Assembly (NCBI GenBank): GCA_902477365.1
Contig: CABSGW010000072.1
Location: 1-10,430, forward strand
Source of the DNA: an uncultured Prevotellaceae bacterium
GTDB taxonomy: Bacteria; Bacteroidota; Bacteroidia; Bacteroidales; Bacteroidaceae
Length of the DNA: 10,430 bases
Direction of reading: 5' to 3'
Shown here: in pieces, positions 1-8,193 of the stretch
Position numbering within the stretch: the first letter of the stretch is position 1
How the letters are laid out: every line of letters starts with the position of its first letter
Translations under genes and position numbers: made by a program
The notes under the pieces: model-generated
What the model was told of the DNA's origin: nothing
The model's input: only the letters and a program-made list of their open reading frames with translations
The model's database searches: none

Positions 1-55
1 GTCGCCGGAAGTCTCAGCTACCTGGCGGTAACGCTTCATGGATTGAGCCATATAT
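1..55. other. Unidentified sequence abutting truncated nqrD
   Basis: This stretch does not continue nqrD in any minus-strand frame. The nqrD frame ends at a TGA at 14-16, another frame stops within about eight codons, and the third is open from an ATG at 51-49 to the window edge, reading MAQSMKRYRQVAETSGD. On the plus strand, frame 1 is open from the edge to a TAA at 55-57. By eye, 29 of the first 50 bases are G or C, clearly more than in the flanking nqr genes. I infer the edge of an insertion, a rearrangement or an assembly join. I do not recognise either short peptide, and no terminal inverted repeat can be tested because only one side is visible. Confidence 0.5.
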
Positions 56-223
56 AAAAGCTGTTATGACCGTTACCGAGAGTCCCATCACAATAGCCGG
101 TTGCAATTGCGATGTTACGGCCAAAGCCGAACATATTCCAAGAACCTGTACCGTTACCGGGTTGTTCAAATTGATAGAACTCGAGAAAACTTCTTTATTC
201 TCTTTAGAAAATAATTGACTCAT
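14..223 (-). pseudogene. nqrD: Truncated NqrD, subunit D of the Na+-translocating NADH:quinone reductase
   Basis: NqrD is a small integral membrane subunit, normally about 205-210 residues, which with NqrE forms part of the Na+-translocating membrane core. Only the N-terminus is recognisable here. Starting at the ATG at 223, the protein has the conserved blocks LNNPVTVQVLGICSALAVT and QPAIVMGLSVTVITAF. The family continues with Ser-Asn and then a Leu/Ile-rich segment ending in RNxIPN. Here the frame instead reads IYGSIHEALPPGS and stops at 14-16. No other frame restores the family sequence, so a simple indel is excluded and the break lies near position 56. An upstream in-frame ATG at 244 would overlap the end of nqrC; 223 fits the family N-terminus (MSQLF...) and leaves 13 bases after the nqrC stop. 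If real, the complex would lack an essential subunit unless another copy exists. Confidence 0.8.
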
Positions 224-236
224 AGCCATCTGTATT

Positions 237-938
237 TTAATCAATTGCAGTTAAAAACGACATGTATTTCGCTAAGCAATCGCGAAACATCGCTGTCATA
301 CCATTCATCGTGAGTGTTGCACCTGAAATGCCATCACATTCAAACGTTTTGTTGGACACTTTTCCAAACTTAGCAACAGTCAACTTTATGTTTGAAGAAT
401 TTTCTTCACGAATTTTCTTTTCCTTGAATTCATTCTGGAAAGCTTCTTCTGTGATACGAGATCCAAGCCCTGCCGTTTCACTTTGATGGGAGAAATAGGC
501 ACCATAAACCGTATTTTTGTCTGCGTTTAGCGCTATATATCCCCAGATTGCTCCCCACAGTCCTTTTCCTGAAAGTGGAATCACATATTTGGTCTCACCA
601 TTTACTGAACAAATATATAAAGGTAAGTTTTCGTCCGTAATGTCTTTTGTCTGTACCAAAAAACCGGCCAGATCTTTATCCTTCCCTTCATTCTTTACAG
701 AACCGTCAATGCTTAATATGGCATCTGCCATAACATATTTAGCATACTCTTCTTCCACATTGGCATTATCGACACCACGTATGTTTAATGCTGCCAATAT
801 CTGTTTTTTCTTATCAATACGCTCATTGGCCAATGATTGAGGTTCTAAGACTTTAGAAACAAAAGCCAATAGAAATGCTACAATAATTACGACAATCGAA
901 GCATAACCAATGGTATATGTATTACTATTCGTATTCAT
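237..938 (-). CDS. nqrC: NqrC, FMN-carrying subunit C of the Na+-translocating NADH:quinone reductase
   Basis: NqrC relays electrons inside the Na+-NQR complex through an FMN covalently bound to a threonine. The 233-residue protein has one N-terminal membrane helix (about residues 10-31) followed by a soluble FMN-binding domain, the usual plan for the subunit. The flavinylation motif Dxx(S/T)xAT is present as DGISGATLT at residues 202-210. From the family motif, Thr208 should be the residue modified by the flavin transferase ApbE, which is not encoded in this window. Other family landmarks are the GKGLWGAIWGYIAL block and HQSETAGLGSRI near the middle of the soluble domain. The gene lies 12 bases after nqrB and 13 bases before the probable nqrD start, so it is an internal operon gene. 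It looks intact. Confidence 0.97.
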   Translation of the reverse strand: MNTNSNTYTIGYASIVVIIVAFLLAFVSKVLEPQSLANERIDKKKQILAALNIRGVDNANVEEEYAKYVMADAILSIDGSVKNEGKDKDLAGFLVQTKDITDENLPLYICSVNGETKYVIPLSGKGLWGAIWGYIALNADKNTVYGAYFSHQSETAGLGSRITEEAFQNEFKEKKIREENSSNIKLTVAKFGKVSNKTFECDGISGATLTMNGMTAMFRDCLAKYMSFLTAID

Positions 939-950
939 TTCTACTATTAT

Positions 951-2114
951 TTAACTGTTTACACGAACTCTCTTTGCACGTTTGTTTATGTTACTTTGTA
1001 CAAAGAAATAATCAATTAGCGGAGCAAATATATTCATCAGCAAAATAGCAAGCATCATGCCTTCTGGATATCCGGGATTGAGCACACGAATCAGGATGGC
1101 AACAACGCCAATTAGAAAACCGAAAATGTACTTACCCTGTTCGGTACGCGCACTGGTAACAGGGTCGGTTGCCATGAAAACAGCTCCAAAACAAAAACCA
1201 CCTAAGAAAATGTGTTCATACCAATTCAACGGAGACAATTCCGGATTAACAGCATGGAATAATGAAGCAGTCAAACCGCCGCCAATAAACACACTAAACA
1301 TGGTTTTCCAACTGGCAATACCAGTCCACAACAGAATGATTGCTCCTAACGCGATAGCAATCACACTTGTTTCACCAATCGACCCAGGAATAAGTCCTAT
1401 CACCATGTCCTGCAAAGATGTGTCTATGGGCTGTCCTGCACCTGCTAATCCAAGAGGAGTTGCAGCCGTAAACCCATCGGGTAGAGTATTGCCGAGACCG
1501 AAAATAGTGTCTTTCGCCACCCAAACCGATTCACCGCTCATTTCACTGGGATAGGAGAAAAAGAGGAAAGCACGAGTCACTAAAGCCACATTAAAAATAT
1601 TCATTCCCGTACCGCCGAAAATTTCTTTTGCAAAAATCACTGCAAAGGCTGTTGCCAATGCTAAAATCCATAAGGGACAATTTATTGGAACAATCAAGGG
1701 AATCAGAATACCCGATACCAAAAAGCCTTCTTGTATCTCTTCGTTTTTCCACTGAGCTACAATAAATTCTATTCCTAAGCCCACCACATAAGATACAACA
1801 ACCTTAGGTAAAACAGCTAAAGCACCATACGTAAATAGCTCTAAGAAAGAGCCGTTGGCACCAGCTGCCATATAATTTTGATAACCTACATTGTACATTC
1901 CAAACAACAATGCAGGAATTAATGCTATCACCACAAACGACATAATACGTTTGGAATCAATGGAGTCGTGAATACTCACACCCACCTTTGTTGTTGTATT
2001 GGGTACAAACAAAAAGGTTTCGAAACCATCAAAAACAGAACGGAAAGCATGCAGTTTGCCCCCCTCTTCGAAATTGGGTTTTATTTTATCAATATATTTT
2101 CTTAATGCATTCAT
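951..2114 (-). CDS. nqrB: NqrB, membrane subunit B of the Na+-translocating NADH:quinone reductase
   Basis: NqrB is the largest membrane subunit; it carries a covalent FMN and riboflavin and takes part in quinone reduction and Na+ movement. The 387-residue protein has a cytoplasmic N-terminal segment (about 1-55) and then a series of hydrophobic helices to the C-terminus, for example around residues 56-75, 97-120, 131-163, 232-260 and 330-375. The flavinylation motif is DGFTAATPLG at about 213-222, with Thr219 the expected FMN site. The glycine-rich FGGTGMNIFN block at about 166-175, conserved in NqrB/RnfD proteins, and the ATDPVTSARTEQGKYIFG block near the C-terminus are also clear. It is somewhat shorter than the roughly 410-residue Vibrio protein. 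It lies 24 bases after the nqrA stop, consistent with one transcript. Confidence 0.97.
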   Translation of the reverse strand: MNALRKYIDKIKPNFEEGGKLHAFRSVFDGFETFLFVPNTTTKVGVSIHDSIDSKRIMSFVVIALIPALLFGMYNVGYQNYMAAGANGSFLELFTYGALAVLPKVVVSYVVGLGIEFIVAQWKNEEIQEGFLVSGILIPLIVPINCPLWILALATAFAVIFAKEIFGGTGMNIFNVALVTRAFLFFSYPSEMSGESVWVAKDTIFGLGNTLPDGFTAATPLGLAGAGQPIDTSLQDMVIGLIPGSIGETSVIAIALGAIILLWTGIASWKTMFSVFIGGGLTASLFHAVNPELSPLNWYEHIFLGGFCFGAVFMATDPVTSARTEQGKYIFGFLIGVVAILIRVLNPGYPEGMMLAILLMNIFAPLIDYFFVQSNINKRAKRVRVNS

Positions 2115-2138
2115 TGAATCTATCTTTGAAAATTCATA

Positions 2139-3491
2139 TTAAGCCATTTCTTTACGTAACATATCTAACCCCTGCCGAACAATTCGTTGCAATTCCAACT
2201 TAGATGAATCAACAAACTCAGCAACGGCAAAATCTTCAGGAGCTACTTCGTAGATACCTAATGCCTCCATACGGTCAATGTCTCCGGTTAAAATTGCTTT
2301 TATCAGATAGCCTGCATAGATATCCATCGGAAACACACGGTCGTATTCGCCACTCATTATAATATGGCGTTCTCCTCCTTTTACTCGTGCATCCAACGAA
2401 TAGGTTTTCTTTTTACCTAACAACCAGCTAAAATAGGAACGGTTTACCGAAAATTGGTTGAACCGGGGACTAATCCATCCTAACAGTTCATGTACATCAT
2501 CTCCTTCTGGAATCACCGTAACTTCTGTAGCGTGAGCTCCTAAAAAACCATTTAATGAAACAGGATAGCCCACAAGTGGGTTACCACTGATAATACGGGT
2601 ATGTTCTTCCGAACATAGCTGGTCTTTCAAAAGAGAAGCCGTTTGCGCACCAACTTTCACACTGTAATAAGATGGTCTTTTAACCTCAGAGCCGCCTATT
2701 GCGATGATACGTGTTAAATCAACCTTACCGGTTTGCATTAAACGACCGATAAACAGCACTTCTTCTGCGCCGATAGTCCAAATGATCTCACCTTTATTTA
2801 TAGGATTAACATGATTAATATGAACTCCCACATTACCGGCCGGATTCGGACCATCGAAAACCGTCATATCCACATTCTTCAGATTTACCATAAATCCATT
2901 AGCCTGTTCGGGGCTAATTCCTACATGCACCGGAGCTATACAAGCTAACGCGTCAAGTCCCTGTTGGAAAATAGCCTCTTGCCCCTTTACTACATAACTA
3001 AAGTCGGCCGCTAAAGGCATCGTGTTGAATGCTGAAACAAAAATAGCCTTCGGTTTATCTTCTGGTGAAACAACAACATCGTAAGGACGTTGTTTCATGT
3101 ATCCCAACAATCCCGTCTTGGCAAGATATTGCACCATGGCCTCTGCCGACGTTCCTTCTACCTGAATTTTCTCAAATTCAACATAAGTTTGTTCTGCATC
3201 CGGAACAACTTGTATACTCAACACTTTTCGTTTGTCGCCACGTTCTACGCACGAAACCGTTCCACTCACCGGTGAAACAAAGCATACAGACGGACAACGT
3301 TTGTTTACAAACAACGGAGAACCGGCCTTGACCCGATCTCCTTCGCGCACTACTACTTTAGGAATGACTCCTGTAAAGTCATCTGGAATTAGGGCATACA
3401 ATGAAGATGGCGCTACCTTATTCGTTATTTTATCAGCAACACCATTCAAATTGATGTCCAATCCTTTACGCAACTTGATTACTTTTGCCAT
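2139..3491 (-). CDS. nqrA: NqrA, subunit A of the Na+-translocating NADH:quinone reductase
   Basis: NqrA is the peripheral cytoplasmic subunit of Na+-NQR. It has no membrane helix and no covalent cofactor and is implicated in quinone interaction. The 450-residue length is normal for the family. The N-terminus (MAKVIKLRKGLDI) and the following barrel-sandwich region at about residues 34-96 are characteristic, with GVIPKVVVREGDRVKAGSPL and SPVSGTVS resembling the lipoyl-like folds of RnfC/NqrA. Later blocks include IGRLMQTGKVDLTRIIAIGG and the C-terminal region around MSGEYDRVFPMDIYAGYL. It is the first gene of the operon: the ATG at 3491-3489 lies about 38 bases downstream of a good Bacteroidota promoter on the minus strand. 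There is no Shine-Dalgarno sequence, which is usual in this phylum. Confidence 0.97.
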   Translation of the reverse strand: MAKVIKLRKGLDINLNGVADKITNKVAPSSLYALIPDDFTGVIPKVVVREGDRVKAGSPLFVNKRCPSVCFVSPVSGTVSCVERGDKRKVLSIQVVPDAEQTYVEFEKIQVEGTSAEAMVQYLAKTGLLGYMKQRPYDVVVSPEDKPKAIFVSAFNTMPLAADFSYVVKGQEAIFQQGLDALACIAPVHVGISPEQANGFMVNLKNVDMTVFDGPNPAGNVGVHINHVNPINKGEIIWTIGAEEVLFIGRLMQTGKVDLTRIIAIGGSEVKRPSYYSVKVGAQTASLLKDQLCSEEHTRIISGNPLVGYPVSLNGFLGAHATEVTVIPEGDDVHELLGWISPRFNQFSVNRSYFSWLLGKKKTYSLDARVKGGERHIIMSGEYDRVFPMDIYAGYLIKAILTGDIDRMEALGIYEVAPEDFAVAEFVDSSKLELQRIVRQGLDMLRKEMA

Positions 3492-3528
3492 AAGGTGGAT
3501 ATAATATTAAGATATATTTTCACACCTG

Positions 3529-3558
3529 CAAAATTACATAAAAAATATGATTGTCAAA
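3529..3558 (-). promoter_or_regulatory. Predicted promoter of the nqr operon
   Basis: Read on the minus strand, a TTTG (3558-3555) is followed after 18 bases by TAATTTTG (3536-3529). This matches the Bacteroidota pattern TTTG, about 19 bases, TAnnTTTG. The -7 element ends 37 bases before the nqrA ATG, leaving a leader of roughly 30 bases. No other equally good pair was seen in the gap on this strand. Confidence 0.7.
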
Positions 3559-3688
3559 TAGTTTATAGCGTAAAATAAATCAGAACTCAACGCTTATATT
3601 TATTCTAATTTAGTTGTAAATAAAAATAGTGAATAATCTGGCTAATCTAGCCTTACACTGTGATAGGAATTAAAAGAAAACATATTTA

Positions 3689-5938
3689 TTGATTTGTAAA
3701 CAGATATACCTTCCACTTTTTCGTTTTTTCTTTTTAACTTTGTCCCAAAATCAATCCATTATCAAACGTGTTCGGAAAATAGTAAGATGGTTTATAGCCT
3801 TTGTTGTTGGAGGTTATCTGGGATTATTGTTACTTTTTTCATATACTCCTATCCGCACACTTGTCCATTCGCATATTAACCAGGAATTACAACGCTTATT
3901 CGAAACGGATTGTAGCATACAAGCTATCCAACTGGGCTTATTTAATCGAATCATCATTGACCGTCTTTCTATTTACGATCAGACACACACGGAGATGCTT
4001 TCATGTGAAAAAGTAGCCGTAAAATTGAACCTATTACCGTTATTTAAAGGAAATATTTCCATTCACAACATCGAACTGATAGATTTGAAGGTGAACTTGT
4101 CCAAGAAAACGCCCGATACACCTTATAATTTTCAGTTCATCTTAGATAAATTAGGTAACGACAAACCAGCCGATACACAAACAGATTGGCAAATACGAAC
4201 GCTGATTATTCGCAATGCACAAATTAGCCATACGGTGGTTTACCAACCTGATACATTAAAACAAATAGACGTCAACCACCTGAAAATAGAGAAACTGAAT
4301 GCAAACCTCAGTATCATGGCATTAAGGGATGATTCTATTAATGTACGTGTGCGCTCATTCCAAATGAAAGAGCGTAGTGGGCTAACAATCAATCAGTTCC
4401 AAACACGTATTATCGCCAATAGAACTTTATGTGCAATCTCTGCCAGTAAATTGGAATTGCCCAACAGTCGTTTGGAAATAGCCCCTTGTCGTTTCAGATT
4501 TAAGCATGGTCTATTCTTACAAACGGTACACGGTAATATAGCACTCAAGAATTCTCATTTCGATCTGGCAGATTTCAACTTTCTGACACCAACTTTAAAC
4601 GAACATACATCCCAGAAGTATTCTTTAGAGTCAAGCATCAATATAAGTAATCAAAAAGCTCATTTACAATCATCTAAAATAATAGGACTTGATAATGACT
4701 TTCGCCTATATGCTACGGCAACGGTAAACTGGAATACTCATCAAGACAAAACAATTCTATATGGCGATGTAAACATTGACGACTTACAAATACCATCCAA
4801 ATTAGTTACATTTTGGGGTACACGTTCTACGCTTTTCGCAGAGTCTGTAACCCCTATTTTATCCTCGATAGGAAACATTCATTACTCGGGTCGCTTTGAT
4901 TTATCTCCCAGCCGAAACCTCACAAGCAGTCACTTGTTGCAAACCGAAGTTGGACATCTAAGGGCTACAGCCGGAATAACTCCAGATACCACTATCCATA
5001 TCCAGTTTCAGGAATGCGACATAGACCTAAAAAAAATAGGTATAGCACAAGCCGGACACATCCTCTTTAAGGGAGAACTAGAACAAACTACTAAACAGAC
5101 ACAAGGTAACTTACAAATAGACAAGCTGGAATATAACGATTATGTCTATCAAAATATGACCATAAATGTTACGAAACAGCAAAATATATACAGATATAAT
5201 GCGAAAATTCAAGATGAGCATCTTCTGGCAGACTTAGAAGGTAGTTTCCAAGAACAACAGAAAACACCTTCTTTGCACGTTATATTGAATTTAGATAAGG
5301 CTGACCCGAATACTTTAAAATGGTCGGATGCATACGGAGATACCGAATTTTCATCAACAATAACTGCACGCTTCTCAGGAAATGAGATAGATAATTTAAA
5401 TGGGTCATTGGGTATTTACAACCTCAGCATGAAAAAAGCCGGTAATACTGTCTATGCATTGGATAGTCTGACCTGCTTGGCTTCATCATACAAAAGACAA
5501 AAAAAGCTGCAACTTAAAAGTAATTTCATCAACGCAACAATAGACGGTAATTTCGCTTACAAAGAATTACCCAGTTGCTTGCGTTCGATTGTGGTCGAAG
5601 AATTACCCCACTTGTTTGCAAAGAACAGCCCCAAAATTCCTCCACATCAAAATAAAATCACATTTCAGTGCTCTTTATATCACACTGACTTCCTGAACCA
5701 TGTGTTACAGATTCCGTTGAACACAGACGGAAAGCCTATCAACATATCGGGATATATGGATCATAAGGACAAACAGTTGTTAGTTGAAGGGGTATTTCCT
5801 CATTTTACATATAACCAAGAGCTCTATACTGCAGGTAAACTGTTTGTAAAACGTGATACAGGAAAAATACATTTCTTGGCACAAGTCACTAAGCGAATGC
5901 AGGAGTCTGATATAAAATTGGCACTTCAATCAATTTAA
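3689..5938 (+). CDS. tamB: TamB-like translocation/assembly module protein, N-terminal part (frameshifted gene)
   Basis: This is the first half of a TamB/AsmA-like giant envelope protein. In the known family, TamB is anchored in the inner membrane and spans the periplasm as a long beta-rich groove, acting in outer-membrane protein assembly or lipid transport. Visible here are a basic stretch and a membrane anchor (about residues 26-52, KRVRKIVRW then hydrophobic). Long beta-rich periplasmic sequence follows, including an early AsmA-like segment with IDRLSIYD and LPLFKGNISIHNIELIDLKVNL. The given start (TTG at 3689) is only the outer limit. There is no in-frame ATG before residue 103, which is past the anchor. 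Family-like sequence begins around ATT (3758), ATC (3761), AAA CGT, so the true or former start is probably there. The frame ends at TAA 5936-5938, where the partner fragment takes over one frame away. About 1,470 residues would result from a repaired gene. Confidence 0.8.
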   Translation: MICKQIYLPLFRFFFLTLSQNQSIIKRVRKIVRWFIAFVVGGYLGLLLLFSYTPIRTLVHSHINQELQRLFETDCSIQAIQLGLFNRIIIDRLSIYDQTHTEMLSCEKVAVKLNLLPLFKGNISIHNIELIDLKVNLSKKTPDTPYNFQFILDKLGNDKPADTQTDWQIRTLIIRNAQISHTVVYQPDTLKQIDVNHLKIEKLNANLSIMALRDDSINVRVRSFQMKERSGLTINQFQTRIIANRTLCAISASKLELPNSRLEIAPCRFRFKHGLFLQTVHGNIALKNSHFDLADFNFLTPTLNEHTSQKYSLESSINISNQKAHLQSSKIIGLDNDFRLYATATVNWNTHQDKTILYGDVNIDDLQIPSKLVTFWGTRSTLFAESVTPILSSIGNIHYSGRFDLSPSRNLTSSHLLQTEVGHLRATAGITPDTTIHIQFQECDIDLKKIGIAQAGHILFKGELEQTTKQTQGNLQIDKLEYNDYVYQNMTINVTKQQNIYRYNAKIQDEHLLADLEGSFQEQQKTPSLHVILNLDKADPNTLKWSDAYGDTEFSSTITARFSGNEIDNLNGSLGIYNLSMKKAGNTVYALDSLTCLASSYKRQKKLQLKSNFINATIDGNFAYKELPSCLRSIVVEELPHLFAKNSPKIPPHQNKITFQCSLYHTDFLNHVLQIPLNTDGKPINISGYMDHKDKQLLVEGVFPHFTYNQELYTAGKLFVKRDTGKIHFLAQVTKRMQESDIKLALQSI
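3735..3742 (+). promoter_or_regulatory. Predicted -7 element of the tamB promoter
   Basis: TAACTTTG matches the Bacteroidota -7 consensus TAnnTTTG exactly. The position 19 bases upstream holds TCCA, not TTTG, so the -33 element is poor and the call rests on one box. If used, transcription would begin at about 3748-3750. That lies inside the longest TTG-initiated tamB frame and would exclude starts at 3689 and 3740. Confidence 0.45.
5911..5937 (+). other. Frameshift zone joining the two tamB fragments
   Basis: The upstream frame stays open to the TAA at 5936-5938. The downstream frame is closed by a TGA at 5908-5910 and open from 5911 onward. A single -1 shift (one missing base) anywhere in this interval joins them. 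Two homopolymers are obvious candidates: AAAA at 5914-5917, giving SDIKIGTSINLIDTELQW if one A is restored, and TTT at 5934-5936, giving KLALQSILIDTELQW if one T is restored. I see no classical X XXY YYZ slippery heptamer in the upstream reading frame, so programmed frameshifting is not supported. Confidence 0.8.
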
Positions 5939-5994
5939 TAGATACAGAGTTACAGTGGAAAGAAAACCAAACAGGAATACATAAAGGAAATATC

Positions 5995-8175
5995 TTGTTA
6001 ACTAGCAAAATCGACTTAGATCCTGTCAAGACATCCATTATCAGTACCCATATACATCCTACTGATATTTATATAAACGACTCAATTTGGAAATTATCTC
6101 CTTCAACTGCGATTTATCATGACGGACACTTTTATATCCGTAATTTCCGTATTGCACATAAAAACCAAGAACTAACTATTAACGGCAATCTAGAGCCCAA
6201 TGCACGCGATTCTATTTCGGCTTCTTTACAGGCTATTAATTTGGAGTATCTGTTTGACCTGTTGAACTTTCATCCTGTAGACTTTACCGGACTGGCTACC
6301 GGAAGCCTTCAATTAAGTAATACGTTGCAATCTCCTCATGTCCGCGCTAATTTACAGGTTAAAGATTTCACCTTTAATACAGGATTAATGGGTGACATGA
6401 ATTTAATAGGGGGTTGGAACAAAGAAGAAAATAAGATTTCACTGGATGCCGATATTCGCGAATTAGATAAAAGTCGTACACAGGTAAATGGATATGTTTC
6501 TATTAAAGAAAGTGCACTCGATCTCAATATCCAAAGCCAACAGACTAATCTGGCATTCCTTAATTCATTTCTTTCCGATATCATGTCTGACATTAAGGGA
6601 CGTACCAATGGACATTGCCGATTATATGGTCCATTTAGTCATTTGAACATTGAGGGGGAACACATAGCCAGTTTACAAACCCGGTTAAACATCCTAAATA
6701 CCGATTACACCCTAAAAAATGACAGTGTGATTCTCAAACCCGGCCATATTGAAATCCGGAATGCGACCCTTTTTGATACAGAAGGGAATACCGGAAAACT
6801 TATGGCCTCAATACGACATGAACATTTTGATAACTTCAATTATGATATTCGATTAAATCCACTAAAAATGCTGACATACAACTATCCGCACCCCGATGAA
6901 GGCTCAACCTTTTACGGAAAAATATATGGAACAGGAACTATTCACCTGACGGGTAAGCCTGGGATGCTTAATGTCGATGCAACAATTAATCCAAACGATA
7001 AAAGTACATTTACTTATAATGCAGACCGACCAGACGATGCCGACCAACTTCAATTGTTGAATATAACGAACGGCAATCATGAAAAATCCAATGATTCGGA
7101 CAGTGCGATTGTAGAAACATCCCAATCTGCCACTTTACAGCCAACCACAGACATTTATGTGAATTTGAATTTAGACATCAATCCGAGTACAGCTATACGG
7201 ATCGTGATGAATGAAAAGACGGGCGATGATATTCAATGCAATGGCAACGGAATCATACGTGCATCTTTCTATAATAAGGGGAAATTCCAGTTATTCGGTA
7301 CGTATACCATCAATGAAGGAAGATACAAAATGAGTTTGCAGGACATTATCCGAAAAGAGTTCTCCCTTCAACAAGATGGTACAATCACATTTGGAGGCGA
7401 TCCTGGTCTTGGTGATTTATCCTTACAAGCAATCTATACGGTCAATTCTGCTTCTCTCAGCGATCTGAATATTGGAAATAACTTTAGTGGGAATCCCACA
7501 AAAGTCAATTGTATTTTAAACTTCTCAGGCAAAGTGGAAGAGCCTAAGGTCAGCTTTGATCTGGACTTGCCTAATGTTAATGCTGATGAGAAACAAATGG
7601 TGAGGAATTTAATTAGTACCGAAGAGGATATGAATATGCAAATAATCTATCTCCTTAGTATAGGTCGTTTCTACACATATGATTATAGCCAAACTTCTTA
7701 TGCAACCTCTCAAAGTCAGTCCTCTGTAGCTATGAAATCTCTACTTTCGAGCACGTTAAGCAGCCAACTGAATTCAATGTTATCCAGTGTTCTCAATAAC
7801 AAACATTGGAGTTTTGGCACAAATTTTTCAACTGGTAATGTGGGATGGAGTGATATGGAAGTGGAAGGACTGTTGTCCGGCCGGTTATTGAATAATAGGT
7901 TGTTGATTAATGGCAATTTTGGTTATCGCGACAACCCGACCTATTCTACGAATTTCATCGGTGACTTTAATATACAATGGTTATTAAACAGGAGTGGCAA
8001 CATCCGCTTAAAGGCATACAGCGAAATTAACGACCGCTATTTCACCACCTCAACATTAAGCACACAAGGGGGAGGTATCGTGTTCAAACGCGACTTTAAT
8101 ACAATCAGAGATTTATTCCGTCCTAAAAAGAAACACAAAGAAGAAAAGGAGAAACCAAGAGGAGATCTTCCATAA
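5995..8175 (+). CDS. tamB: TamB-like translocation/assembly module protein, C-terminal part (frameshifted gene)
   Basis: This is the second half of the TamB-like protein. The TTG at 5995 is only a nominal start: family-like coding continues upstream in the same frame to 5911 (through INLIDTELQW and NQTGIHKGNI), so this is not an independent gene. The 726-residue fragment consists of repeated beta-strand-rich segments and ends in the conserved TamB C-terminal domain (DUF490), from about residue 380 to 710. Its landmarks are INPSTAIRIVMN, a GTYTINEGRYKMSLQDIIRKEF block, LQQDGTITFGGDP, NLISTEEDMNMQIIYLLSIGRFY, and the late GRLLNNRLLINGNFGYRD. In the family this domain is the part that meets the outer-membrane partner. 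A basic, charged tail (KKKHKEEKEKPRGDLP) closes the protein. Without the N-terminal anchor and signal, a separately translated fragment would be cytoplasmic and probably useless. Confidence 0.85.
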   Translation: MLTSKIDLDPVKTSIISTHIHPTDIYINDSIWKLSPSTAIYHDGHFYIRNFRIAHKNQELTINGNLEPNARDSISASLQAINLEYLFDLLNFHPVDFTGLATGSLQLSNTLQSPHVRANLQVKDFTFNTGLMGDMNLIGGWNKEENKISLDADIRELDKSRTQVNGYVSIKESALDLNIQSQQTNLAFLNSFLSDIMSDIKGRTNGHCRLYGPFSHLNIEGEHIASLQTRLNILNTDYTLKNDSVILKPGHIEIRNATLFDTEGNTGKLMASIRHEHFDNFNYDIRLNPLKMLTYNYPHPDEGSTFYGKIYGTGTIHLTGKPGMLNVDATINPNDKSTFTYNADRPDDADQLQLLNITNGNHEKSNDSDSAIVETSQSATLQPTTDIYVNLNLDINPSTAIRIVMNEKTGDDIQCNGNGIIRASFYNKGKFQLFGTYTINEGRYKMSLQDIIRKEFSLQQDGTITFGGDPGLGDLSLQAIYTVNSASLSDLNIGNNFSGNPTKVNCILNFSGKVEEPKVSFDLDLPNVNADEKQMVRNLISTEEDMNMQIIYLLSIGRFYTYDYSQTSYATSQSQSSVAMKSLLSSTLSSQLNSMLSSVLNNKHWSFGTNFSTGNVGWSDMEVEGLLSGRLLNNRLLINGNFGYRDNPTYSTNFIGDFNIQWLLNRSGNIRLKAYSEINDRYFTTSTLSTQGGGIVFKRDFNTIRDLFRPKKKHKEEKEKPRGDLP

Positions 8176-8193
8176 GGAAAAACAAATGTTAGT

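Noticed and set aside
1057..1554. A 165-codon open frame on the plus strand inside nqrB.
   Set aside because: It lies antisense to a fully conserved gene, shows no recognisable protein features and no promoter, and is best explained as a shadow of nqrB.
3065..3504. Several plus-strand open frames of 61-90 codons opposite nqrA.
   Set aside because: They overlap each other in different frames antisense to conserved nqrA and have composition typical of shadow frames.
3640..3652. Perfect short inverted repeat GGCTA-ATC-TAGCC in the nqrA-tamB gap.
   Set aside because: Five-base arms with a three-base loop are expected by chance in a gap this size. There is no T-tract to make it a terminator and no second copy to suggest an operator.
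5911..5940. Programmed -1 ribosomal frameshifting in tamB.
   Set aside because: No X XXY YYZ heptamer lies in the upstream frame, no obvious strong stem-loop follows, and TamB is not known to use frameshifting. A mutation or sequencing error in a homopolymer is simpler.
6336..7916. Minus-strand open frames of 66-90 codons opposite the tamB C-terminal half.
   Set aside because: They are antisense to conserved coding sequence, with no promoter or family signal.
8176..8193. Possible terminator after tamB.
   Set aside because: No GC-rich hairpin followed by a T-run is present; the short gap is occupied mainly by the transketolase promoter.
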